A DNA stretch of 64,000 nucleotides. Source: Streptomyces kaniharaensis. GTDB lineage: Bacteria > Actinomycetota > Actinomycetes > Streptomycetales > Streptomycetaceae. The notes beneath the pieces were generated by a model. It saw nothing but the letters and a program-made list of their open reading frames with translations, did no database searches and had not been told where the DNA came from. The DNA lies in contig NZ_WBOF01000004.1 in the NCBI RefSeq assembly GCF_009569385.1, positions 124,001-188,000 on the forward strand. The letters are read 5' to 3'. Made by a program: the position numbers and the translations under genes. Of this stretch, positions 56,914 through 64,000 are shown one piece after another. Each line of letters opens with the position of its first letter. The first letter of the stretch is position 1.

Positions 56914-58059
56914 ATGCCCCCTCGCTCACCGGCCCCCGATCCGTGGGACGAGGCCGTACGGCGCGCCACCGACGCCACCGCGGCCGACCGGCCCGGCGGG
57001 ATGAACGAGCAGTGCTGGGACGACGTGGCGATGCGCAGCATCGTCGCCACGGTCCTCTACGCCCTGCACCTGCGTGAGCGTCAGCCGGTCGACGCGATCG
57101 GCTGGCCGGCAGTGCTGTGGCAGCTGCACGACGACGTACGGGTGACCAAGCTGGTCACCACCGTCCTCCCCCACGCTGGCCACGATCTGTCGCGCACCGC
57201 TGCGCCCGGCGACCCGGTGACCGAGTGCTGGCGGTGGCTGACCCGGACCTGGGACCCGAATGCCCCGGTGAAGTCCGCCTTCCTCCAGCCCGCCCTCTCG
57301 CGTGGCTTCCAGGAGGGCTGGGTGCCGGACGCACCGGAGCTCCGGTGGGGCGGCATGAGCCGTGGCATCGCAAGTGGTCTGCCCGACCCCGCTCTGGAGG
57401 TCTGCATCCACTGGGCCGGGGGTGTCGTCCAGCGGCAGATCATCACCGATAGCCAGGGCCACCACACCTACGACCGGGTCAAGGTCATTTCCGGGGTGTT
57501 CACTGGGCACCGCGGGTATGTACGGAACGTCGGCTGGCACTTCGACGACACGACCGAGACGGCCGACGGGCCGGCCGGGTACGTGGTCGACCTCGACGAC
57601 ATCGAAGGAACCGAGGACATCGACGCCGACCAGGTCGAGGCGGGCACCGATCTTCGCTGGCCGCGACGTCCCGAAGGAACCCTCAAGGACGGCCCTCCCC
57701 GGGGATGGAACGATCCGCTGCCGCCGGCCAAGACCTGCGAGGAGAACCTCCGAGAACTCCTCGACCGGGCCAGCAACCCCGACATCGTGCCGGAAGAACT
57801 GCGCCGCGCCATCACCGCAGCCCACCACCATCACCACCTCGAGCTGGACTGGCAGGCCAGCCCCGACCCGGAGCGGTTCACCTGGCGCGTCCTGCACCAC
57901 TGGTACCAGCTGACCGAGCACTACGCGGACGACCAGCGCGCTGACCTGTACGAGGTCGTCGTCACCCGGCACCTCCACGACGCCGAACCCGCCCACCACC
58001 TCGCCCTGAGCGAGGACGACCTTCCTGGCCTGATCGCGCACTGCACTACCGGGGAGTAG
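56914..58059 (+). CDS. Hypothetical protein with KOW-like segment
   Basis: A 381-residue protein. Residues about 185-245 (VKVISGVFTGHRGYVRNVGWHFDDTT...GYVVDLDDIEGTEDIDADQVEA) look like a KOW-type beta domain (G-x-x-G-x-V). The N-terminal 180 residues are mainly helical, and the C-terminus has histidine-rich runs (ITAAHHHHHLELDW; ADLYEVVVTRHLHDAEPAHHL). No catalytic motif is clear. AGGAG lies before the ATG. Confidence 0.55.
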   Translation: MPPRSPAPDPWDEAVRRATDATAADRPGGMNEQCWDDVAMRSIVATVLYALHLRERQPVDAIGWPAVLWQLHDDVRVTKLVTTVLPHAGHDLSRTAAPGDPVTECWRWLTRTWDPNAPVKSAFLQPALSRGFQEGWVPDAPELRWGGMSRGIASGLPDPALEVCIHWAGGVVQRQIITDSQGHHTYDRVKVISGVFTGHRGYVRNVGWHFDDTTETADGPAGYVVDLDDIEGTEDIDADQVEAGTDLRWPRRPEGTLKDGPPRGWNDPLPPAKTCEENLRELLDRASNPDIVPEELRRAITAAHHHHHLELDWQASPDPERFTWRVLHHWYQLTEHYADDQRADLYEVVVTRHLHDAEPAHHLALSEDDLPGLIAHCTTGE

Positions 58060-58298
58060 GCCCGACCGGCCTCCTGGCCGTACGCCTGTGCGCTACGTTG
58101 GGCGCGGCGCAGGACATGCACGCGCCGAGACCGCCGTGCGCCGCGCCCACGCCGCACCGCCCGGCATGAGGTCGAAGGCTCGCCGGATACGGTCCGGCAC
58201 CCGGACCGGCGTCCGGCGAGGGCCCATGAGCTTCGCTCTGACCAGACACGGACTTCAGGGCGGGACGGCGTGGGCACCCCGCCCGCTAGGAACCGGTC

Positions 58299-59144
58299 AT
58301 GACCAAGCGCGGGAGCAACGACCGCAAGGCCAAAGCGCGCCGCATCGCCAAGGAACGCGACGTCCGGGTCACTGAGGCGCACAGCCTCCTGCTCCAGGCC
58401 AAGAACCGCAACGACCCCCGGCCGTCCGACGCGTCGGCCGGGGAAACCGCCTACTCCTCCGGCGAAGCGCACGAGCTGCGGATTCACCGCACCGCCGCCG
58501 ACGGCACGGTGGAAGTCCTCGACGGCGACGCCGCCGCCCACGCGGTGTGGCAGGCCAGCCCCGGCGCCCTGACGGCCGGATGCCGGTGCGGCTGGGTCAA
58601 CCCCCACGCCGGCCCGCGCTTCCCAGACCTGCCCGCGCCCTACGGCGTGGAACCCAACGAGCAGAAGCACTGGCGGTGGTATCAGCTGGCTGCCTGGGCC
58701 GAGCACGCGGGCGACATGGAAGGAGAGCCCTCCTCGGCCGAGTACGTCCAAGACCCCAGCGTCACGATCAACGACTTGACCATCCAGGTGATCTTCGACT
58801 TGCGGCTGCTCCTGCACCACGCCCAGGACGACCGCGAGACCGTGGCCGCCACCTACGAGGCGATGGAGACCCTTCTGCGGACCGCGCGGATTCGCATCGC
58901 TCACGAGCGAGCGCGGCCGGGCTCCGGCCGGCAGCCGGACGCCGGACAGCCCGATCAGGAAGAACCCTCGGTGTCCGAGGAGATCCCCGTAAGCCTCGAC
59001 GTCCTTCTCCGGCGTACCAATTCCGGGCGCAGCGGCGGGTACTGGGAGCTGCTCGCCGTCGAGTTCGCTGCTGCGGAACTGCGCCGCCTGGTCCTGCAAG
59101 AAAGCCAGCACGCGGTGTCGACGGTTCCTGATGCTCCAGTGTGA
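58299..59144 (+). CDS. Hypothetical protein, basic N-terminus
   Basis: A 281-residue protein. The basic start MTKRGSNDRKAKARRIAKERDVRVTEAHSLLLQAK resembles that at 56147 in composition. AGCRCGWVNPHAGPRFP could be a half zinc motif. A long helix follows (IFDLRLLLHHAQDDRETVAATYEAMETLLRTARIRIAHERAR). Not recognised. It converges on the minus-strand gene 6 nt away. Confidence 0.5.
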   Translation: MTKRGSNDRKAKARRIAKERDVRVTEAHSLLLQAKNRNDPRPSDASAGETAYSSGEAHELRIHRTAADGTVEVLDGDAAAHAVWQASPGALTAGCRCGWVNPHAGPRFPDLPAPYGVEPNEQKHWRWYQLAAWAEHAGDMEGEPSSAEYVQDPSVTINDLTIQVIFDLRLLLHHAQDDRETVAATYEAMETLLRTARIRIAHERARPGSGRQPDAGQPDQEEPSVSEEIPVSLDVLLRRTNSGRSGGYWELLAVEFAAAELRRLVLQESQHAVSTVPDAPV

Positions 59145-59150
59145 CGGCGG

Positions 59151-59651
59151 TCAGGCCGTGGCGGGCAGAAGGCGAGTAGAGAGGTCCCGTCCGGTGACCG
59201 CCGCCAGTTGCGGTTCCAGAGCGGCCAGCCGCTCAGCCAGCACGCCGGCGCGCTGACGGGCCGCCTCGTAGCGTACCCAGGCCCGCACGTGGGCCGGGTC
59301 GGGGAACTCGCGGTCCAGGGCAAGGACGGTGTCGTCGGCGTCCGGCCGCGCCCGTTCGGCGCAATGGGCAGCCCAGCTCTCGTGGAGCAGGGACACGTCC
59401 GCGCAGGCGAGGTTCGCCTCGAAGACCGGTGAAGTCAGCGCATGGTTCGGGCCGAGGACGTTCAGCAGCCTGGTGAGCGCCGTCTCGATGTGGCCGCTGT
59501 GCTCGACGGTCGCGCCGACAACGCTGTCCGGCTCGGCGGCGGTGGAGCTGGAGGGGGTGCGGGTTGCAAGCATTAGCTGGGCCCGCCACACGGCGGTGCG
59601 GATCTGCTCCTCGCGCACCCTCGTCCTGCGCTGCTTCACGGTCCACCGCAT
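59151..59651 (-). CDS. Hypothetical helical protein
   Basis: A 166-residue protein from ATG 59651 (GTG 59639 is an alternative). It starts with a basic helix (RWTVKQRRTRVREEQIRTAVWRAQLML) and ends with AHVRAWVRYEAARQRAGVLAERLAALEPQLAAVTG, a likely coiled coil. No family recognised. Isolated minus-strand gene between plus-strand genes. Confidence 0.5.
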   Translation of the reverse strand: MRWTVKQRRTRVREEQIRTAVWRAQLMLATRTPSSSTAAEPDSVVGATVEHSGHIETALTRLLNVLGPNHALTSPVFEANLACADVSLLHESWAAHCAERARPDADDTVLALDREFPDPAHVRAWVRYEAARQRAGVLAERLAALEPQLAAVTGRDLSTRLLPATA

Positions 59652-59777
59652 CCGCGGGCCCCTCCCCTTCGCTGCCTGTTGATCGCCGCGGCCACTCTGC
59701 CAGCCCAGCCGGTGCCGTACCAGGGGACCGACGGCTTCCGGCCGGGTGTCCGCGACGGACCTGGCAGACTCCGCGCC

Positions 59778-60902
59778 ATGCGGAAGAACATCATCTGGGC
59801 CGCCACGGGTGCGCTGGCCGTTGTCGCCGCCGTGTTGTTCTGGGCGGTTGGCCCGGTGAAGACCGGCCTGGCTATCGGCGGCATGGCCACGACCACGTTG
59901 GCCGCGGCGAACGTCCGGCACGCCCGGCGCCGGGCCGCCGCCAGACCGGACGGTGTCGCAGCTGCACCGGATCGGTGGAGCCACCTCATACCCGGCCTGG
60001 CGGATGCGTCCACCCCGGCGGAGATCACCGCGTGCATGGAGCAGGCCCGCTTCGCCACTTTGTGGGATGCCGCCCGGACGTGGGCCGGGGGTCTGGTGCT
60101 GTGGCACGTCACCGCCTACCCGTCCGCGTGGACCACGCGCGCCCACGACGCCGCCGCTTACGGAGCCTGGGCCGGCGACCTGATCGCCGCGGCGATCGTG
60201 GACACCGCACGCGAGGACAGCTTGGACGCCGACGACGGCAGCGCCCTCCGTGGCCTGGGGATGGACCGGCCGGCCTCCCGCCTCGCCGACCTGCGCACCG
60301 CACTGGCCACGCTCACCCGGCACCCGGACACCCCAGCGCAGTACATCGAGACCGCGCAGCACCTCAGCGCCCTCGCCGCCGGGGACGCCGACCAGCAGGC
60401 TGCCGCGTTGTTCACTGCCGGGATCGCCCGCCAGGGCCTGGCCGCCCACGCTGACGAGGGCGCCGTGCTCGGCGACCGCATCCCGGCCCTCGCCCAGTGG
60501 GAGGCCACCCGCACGATGTGGCACCACCGCCCCGCCCACGGCCCCTACCGCGACGCCCGGCCCCTGGCGGACCAGAGCGAGCACGTCGACCTGCTCGCGG
60601 CCGCGCTCCTGCACCACCGGCAGGCCGGCTCCACCGGACCGGCCTGCCAGGAGCGGGCCTACCGCCTGCACCGTGCCGCCCTCGACGACCGCTTCGCACT
60701 GCTGTGGCCGGGCCCACCCCCGGGTGAACTCGCCACCCTCGCCGACCAGTCCGCAAGGCGCCTGCTGGAATGGGACCGCACCCAGCCCGATGCTTCACAG
60801 GCGGACTGCCAGCAGGCCCGCTGGTACGACTTCCCCCGCGAGTACGTCCGTCACGCCTACCGCCAGGACATGGCAGTGGACGCAGAAGCCTCCAGCTGCT
60901 GA
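59778..60902 (+). CDS. Hypothetical membrane-anchored protein
   Basis: A 374-residue protein. The N-terminus has one or two hydrophobic spans (IIWAATGALAVVAAVLFWAV; TGLAIGGMATTTLAAANV), followed by a basic stretch HARRRAAARPDG that should stay in the cytosol. The remaining part is helical (LAARTALATLTRHPDTPAQYIETAQHLSALA-type). There is no strong ribosome site before ATG 59778, so a leaderless transcript is possible. Not recognised. Confidence 0.55.
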   Translation: MRKNIIWAATGALAVVAAVLFWAVGPVKTGLAIGGMATTTLAAANVRHARRRAAARPDGVAAAPDRWSHLIPGLADASTPAEITACMEQARFATLWDAARTWAGGLVLWHVTAYPSAWTTRAHDAAAYGAWAGDLIAAAIVDTAREDSLDADDGSALRGLGMDRPASRLADLRTALATLTRHPDTPAQYIETAQHLSALAAGDADQQAAALFTAGIARQGLAAHADEGAVLGDRIPALAQWEATRTMWHHRPAHGPYRDARPLADQSEHVDLLAAALLHHRQAGSTGPACQERAYRLHRAALDDRFALLWPGPPPGELATLADQSARRLLEWDRTQPDASQADCQQARWYDFPREYVRHAYRQDMAVDAEASSC

Positions 60903-60990
60903 CGCCCTTCGGCGGCCGCCAGCAGCTGGAGGCGGCACGGACTTCTCCAACCGGCCTCCGAGTCCAGAGCAGAGGCGATACGTTGCCCGG

Positions 60991-61545
60991 ATGAAGCCGT
61001 TCGTCTTCCAGCAGGGCCAAGACTCCTGGGACAAGGGGTCTCTGCTCCACGCGTACGTGACCGTGGACCTCGGCCGGAACCCGGACCTCGCCGACCTCGT
61101 GCACGGCGTTCGCGCCGCGACCGCGGACGACCCCCTCGCCCATGTCGGCGACCAGTGGCTACACATCACGGTCCACCAACTGTCCCAGAAGCCGGCCGTC
61201 GACGTCCCCGCCGAGGAACGCCAGGCCCTGGCCGCCGAACTGGCCCGGCAGATGCGCACCGTCGAGCCCTTCACCATCACCGTCGGCAGCCCCCTGGCGT
61301 ACGGCACCGGCATCATCTTCGACCTCGGACCCGACGAGCCGCTGAACGCGCTGCGCACCGCCGCCACCCGGGCATTCGAGACGGTCCTCGGCGAAGGCAC
61401 CACCGTCTACGACACCGGCGTGCTGCACCTGACCGAGTCATACGCGAACCCTCGGGAGTTGCATCAGACGGGCGAGTCTCTCCAGGTCGCCACGTCACAA
61501 AGCATGCCTCGCCGACTCCGAGGAGTCTACGCTCTGGCCTCCTGA
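60991..61545 (+). CDS. 2H phosphoesterase (2'-5' RNA ligase-like), possibly altered C-terminus
   Basis: A 184-residue protein. WLHITVHQL (about residues 54-62) gives the first HxT and GVLHLTESYANP (about 144-155) a divergent second HxT of the 2H family. The last 30 residues (RELHQTGESLQVATSQSMPRRLRGVYALAS) look unlike the usual end of family members, so a frameshift or truncation at the 3' side, near the integrase, is possible. A second 2H gene lies at 54240. Confidence 0.7.
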   Translation: MKPFVFQQGQDSWDKGSLLHAYVTVDLGRNPDLADLVHGVRAATADDPLAHVGDQWLHITVHQLSQKPAVDVPAEERQALAAELARQMRTVEPFTITVGSPLAYGTGIIFDLGPDEPLNALRTAATRAFETVLGEGTTVYDTGVLHLTESYANPRELHQTGESLQVATSQSMPRRLRGVYALAS

Positions 61546-61564
61546 CCAGGCAGCATTGCACCCA

Positions 61565-61603
61565 CTTCCCGTCTGATGCAAGATTTGCCCATCGGACGGG
61601 AAG
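61565..61603. promoter_or_regulatory. Inverted repeat upstream of the integrase
   Basis: Arms of 14 nt (61565-61578 and 61590-61603, CTTCCCGTCTGATG with CATCGGACGGGAAG) match at 13 positions around an 11-nt spacer. It lies 9 nt before the integrase start and covers its likely promoter. It may be an operator for the HTH gene at 62734 or a recombinase-binding end; the data do not separate these. Confidence 0.55.
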
Positions 61604-61612
61604 GGGTGACTC

Positions 61613-62707
61613 GTGGTCAACCGCATGGTCGATCTTGCCGGCGCGGCCCATCTGGAGCTGGTCTCGGGCGTGGTGCAACTGCGCCCCGAAGACGCCATGT
61701 TCGACGCGATGCTGCGCGGATGGCGGAATCAGCAGCTCGCACGGAACCTCAAGGCGAAGACGATCGGCGACCGGGAGAAGCTGATCCGCCGGTTCCTCGC
61801 CTTCGCGAACCAGTACCCCTGGGCATGGACCCCCGTCCACATGGACGAGTGGTCGGCCACGATGACCGGCGAGAAGCACTTCGCTCCATCCACCGTGCGC
61901 AACTACCAAGGCGCGGTACGGATGTTCAGCGAGTTCCTCATCGACCAACGCTACGGCTGGGCGCCGGCCTGCGAAGACGCGTTCGGCACGTACCCGGTGG
62001 CTATCTGTCATGAGTGGAACACCATCCCGCACCTCCAGGACTACGAGGGGGATCCGGAGGCCCGGCCGTTCACGCGCGAGGAGCTGCAGCTCTTCTTCGA
62101 CTACGCCGATGAGCAGGTCGAGCGGGCGGTACGCGCGGGACGTAAGGGGGCTCTGGCCGCCTACCGGGACGCCACTTTGTTCAAAGTGATCTACGGGTGG
62201 GGTCTTCGGCGAACTGAGTCCTCGCGGCTGGATCTCGTCGACTTCGGGCGCAACCCCAAGGCGCCGCAGTTCGGCCGGTACGGCTCGTTGAACGTGCGCT
62301 ACGGCAAGGCGAAGAAGGGCCAGCCACCGCGGCGTCGGAACGTGCTGTCCGTTATGGAATGGGCTGTGGAGGCGGTCGAGGACTACGTTGCGAACGTCCG
62401 CCCGCGCTTCGGGTTTCCTGATCACCCGGCGTTGTGGATCACTGAGCGCGGCGGCCGGCTGCAGCCCGGGTCGATCAACGACCGGTTCGAGACGTACCGG
62501 GATGCGCTGGGTCTGTCCGAGGAGCTGGTCCCCCACTCGCTACGCCACTCGTACATCACGCATCTGACCGAGGACGGGGTGGACAGGCGGTTCATCCAGC
62601 AGCAGGTGGGCCACGAGAATGACAGCTCGACCGCCATCTACACCCACGTCAGCGACGATTTCATGAACTCGGCACTCCAGCGCGCCCTGGCTCCGGCCTT
62701 CGCGTGA
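61613..62707 (+). CDS. Tyrosine recombinase / integrase
   Basis: A 364-residue recombinase. The N-terminal SAM-like DNA-binding domain covers about residues 25-110 (IGDREKLIRRFLAFANQYPWAW...STVRNYQGAVRMFSEFL). The catalytic domain has Arg in YGWGLRRTESSRLD, Lys in RYGKAKKGQPPRRR, HSLRHSYITHL (HxxR), and VGHENDSSTAIYTHVS with the nucleophile Tyr. It overlaps the following HTH region by 4 nt if that gene starts at 62704. It probably moves or maintains the element containing it; no attachment site is seen within the window. Confidence 0.92.
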   Translation: MVNRMVDLAGAAHLELVSGVVQLRPEDAMFDAMLRGWRNQQLARNLKAKTIGDREKLIRRFLAFANQYPWAWTPVHMDEWSATMTGEKHFAPSTVRNYQGAVRMFSEFLIDQRYGWAPACEDAFGTYPVAICHEWNTIPHLQDYEGDPEARPFTREELQLFFDYADEQVERAVRAGRKGALAAYRDATLFKVIYGWGLRRTESSRLDLVDFGRNPKAPQFGRYGSLNVRYGKAKKGQPPRRRNVLSVMEWAVEAVEDYVANVRPRFGFPDHPALWITERGGRLQPGSINDRFETYRDALGLSEELVPHSLRHSYITHLTEDGVDRRFIQQQVGHENDSSTAIYTHVSDDFMNSALQRALAPAFA

Positions 62708-62733
62708 AGGTGCTGCTCAGGGAAGGACACCCG

Positions 62734-63081
62734 ATGCCCGCAGCGAAGCTCGACTACCGGTGGCACCTGCGCAAGGTGATGGCCGAGCAGGGCATGTTCA
62801 ACACCAGTGACCTGATTCCGCTGCTGGCCCAGCGCGGCATCACGCTGTCCTCCAGCCAGGTCTACCGGCTCGTGGTGGAGCGTCCGGAACGGCTGAGCAT
62901 GAAGGTCTTCATGGCCCTGCTCGACATTCTCGACTGCCGTATGGAGGACCTGATCGAGCCGGTCGCCACCGCCGGGGCGGCTACTCGACCGAGGAAGGCC
63001 GCGGCGGCCGGTGAGAGCGCGCCGGAGTCCGGGCTCGGCACGCTGCGGCCGAAACGGGCCCGCATTACCGGGGTTGAGTAA
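62734..63081 (+). CDS. XRE-type helix-turn-helix protein of the recombinase trio
   Basis: A 115-residue protein. LDYRWHLRKVMAEQGMFNTSDLIPLLAQRGITLSSSQVYRLVVERPERLSMKVFMALLDILDCRMEDLIEP is an XRE domain in the YozG/Cro-like style. The C-terminal 40 residues are flexible and basic. ATG 62734 has GGGAAGGA upstream and is preferred over GTG 62704. Its stop overlaps the next ATG by 1 nt (TAATG). Confidence 0.8.
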   Translation: MPAAKLDYRWHLRKVMAEQGMFNTSDLIPLLAQRGITLSSSQVYRLVVERPERLSMKVFMALLDILDCRMEDLIEPVATAGAATRPRKAAAAGESAPESGLGTLRPKRARITGVE

Positions 63082-64000
63082 TGGCAGCGAGCATCGACCA
63101 GGCGATCGACGACGATCCGCTGAGCGTCGTCGTCGATCAGATCGCCGCTGTCGAGCGGGGACTTTCGGCGGACCGGATCCGGGAAGTGACGCAGACTGTG
63201 CTCCCCGGTCGCACCGTGCAGCGGAGAGTCGCCCAGGAGCTTCGGGACAACGCAGGAGTGCTTCGCACTGGGCGTTCTCCCTCGGTGTGGGCGGTGGGCA
63301 AGCTGCTGGTGGCCCTGACGAAGGCCGGCGCTGTGCAGGTTGCGGTGCCGCGCTGCTGCGGCTGCGACCGGGAGATCCGGAGCCTGTTGAGTCGCAAGGG
63401 CGGTCTGTGGGCCTGCGGCGGGTGTTCACGGGCCAAGGAGGAGTGCGGTGCGTGCGGGACGATCGGCTACGTCATCAGTCGGGACCGCCTGGGCCGGCCG
63501 CGGTGCCCGCGATGCCCTGATGACGAGGATCCGACAGAAGAGCTGATCGAGGCTGTGACCGGCCGGCACCCGGGCCTTGAGCGGGAGACGGTGGAGAGGG
63601 CGCTCGCTGGTTGCTCGACCCGGCGCGCCGTACGGCGCCGGGTGGCCTGGGCGGTTCTGGACCAGCCGGAGCTGCTCACCGGCGTGGGTGCCCAGGCGCC
63701 CACACCTTCGGCCCTGGCCTTCATCAACGCCCTGGTCGACGCGGGTGCCACCACGGTGGTGCGGCCGGGCTGCGCGCTCTGTGGCGTGGCCGACAGGCTC
63801 CGGGCGAAGCGGGACGGGCAGCGCATCTGCTGGCGCTGTGACGACGAGGCGCGGGCCGAGACCTGCGCATCCTGCGGCAAGCTCCGTAAGCCCGGCTACC
63901 GGAATGACGACGGCCGAGCGGTATGCAGGGATTGCCGCGCCAATGATCCGATCAGCCACGAGCCGTGCACCGGGTGCGGCCATCGCCGACGGGTCAAGGC
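63081..64000 (+). CDS. Zinc-ribbon-rich protein of the recombinase trio, truncated by the window
   Basis: The frame is open from ATG 63081 to the last base, so the C-terminus is missing. From about residue 90 there are repeated paired cysteines (CCGCDR, CGGCSRAKEECGACG, CPRCPD, then later CALCG, CWRCD, CASCGK, CRDC, CTGCG), consistent with at least four zinc ribbons. The N-terminal part is helical (VVVDQIAAVERGLSADRIREVTQTVL). The gene forms an overlapping trio with the integrase and HTH genes. The trio's role (integration complex or regulation) is not known to me. Confidence 0.75.
   Translation, partial: MAASIDQAIDDDPLSVVVDQIAAVERGLSADRIREVTQTVLPGRTVQRRVAQELRDNAGVLRTGRSPSVWAVGKLLVALTKAGAVQVAVPRCCGCDREIRSLLSRKGGLWACGGCSRAKEECGACGTIGYVISRDRLGRPRCPRCPDDEDPTEELIEAVTGRHPGLERETVERALAGCSTRRAVRRRVAWAVLDQPELLTGVGAQAPTPSALAFINALVDAGATTVVRPGCALCGVADRLRAKRDGQRICWRCDDEARAETCASCGKLRKPGYRNDDGRAVCRDCRANDPISHEPCTGCGHRRRVK

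Noticed and set aside
1..64000. CRISPR arrays, tRNA or rRNA genes
   Set aside because: No regularly spaced repeats with unique spacers, no cloverleaf-like segments and no rRNA-like stretches were noticed when reading either strand; a covariance search would be needed for certainty.

Overview
The window reads as Streptomyces- or Kitasatospora-type actinobacterial DNA. Third codon positions are almost always G or C, GTG starts are frequent, adjacent genes overlap by 4 bases (ATGA/GTGA), and many protein families are ones seen mainly in these genera: TPR/XRE regulators, HATPase anti-sigma-like proteins, roadblock proteins, NB-ARC/TPR proteins and SNF2+SWIM pairs. No tRNA, rRNA or CRISPR array was found. 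The content is accessory rather than core. The right edge carries a tyrosine recombinase with two companion genes, so part of the region is probably mobile.

Layout. (1) 1-6.9 kb: a truncated XRE regulator diverges from an operon of a regulator-like protein, an asparaginase, a PPC/DUF296 protein, a TPR regulator and a Nudix hydrolase. This converges on an anti-sigma-like ATPase plus aldo/keto reductase pair. (2) 6.9-7.7 kb: a non-coding region with three paired GAAGTGGGG direct repeats. (3) 7.7-27.9 kb: about twenty same-strand genes, most overlapping by 1 or 4 bases. They include three double-HTH proteins, a DUF6624 protein, three members of a short 'primase/polymerase-like' family, half of a conservon (kinase-like ATPase plus roadblock), a cysteine-poor radical-SAM-like protein, a STAND/TPR protein, a GH15 glycosidase, a NarL-type regulator, a 1522-residue SNF2 helicase with repeated double-stranded-RNA-binding-like domains, its SWIM zinc-finger partner and a TPR regulator.

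(4) 28-41 kb is the most striking part: a divergent gene cluster that looks like an undescribed peptide-based (RiPP-like) pathway. The first gene of the minus-strand operon, too short for routine gene callers, encodes a 44-residue peptide with four exact copies of KLGMRPG. It has a good ribosome binding site, a sigma-70-type promoter flanked by phased TTGCG repeats, and a perfect 36-nt palindrome right after it. Downstream lie a desaturase, an amidinotransferase, a JmjC/cupin protein, a haem-oxygenase-like diiron enzyme, a GFA-type zinc protein, an arginine deiminase/DDAH-type hydrolase, a PRMT-like methyltransferase, a cation/proton antiporter and a nitroreductase. Divergent from it are a truncated class II aminoacyl-tRNA synthetase homologue (LysRS/EpmA type), a TauD-type oxygenase and an AlkC-like DNA-alkylation repair protein. 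Several of these families act on arginine or lysine, and the repair protein hints at a DNA-reactive product. These links are inference.

(5) 41-45.2 kb: a run of Nudix genes (five Nudix domains in four genes) ending in a PP2C-like phosphatase and a perfect-stem terminator. (6) 45.6-59.1 kb: an ABC exporter, then a kinase-like phosphotransferase, Nudix, MFS, two methyltransferases (one fused to Nudix), PIG-L deacetylase, EEP nuclease/phosphatase, 2H phosphoesterase, PhzF and several proteins of unknown function. (7) 59.2-64 kb: small hypotheticals, a second 2H phosphoesterase, and the recombinase-HTH-zinc-ribbon trio that runs off the right end.
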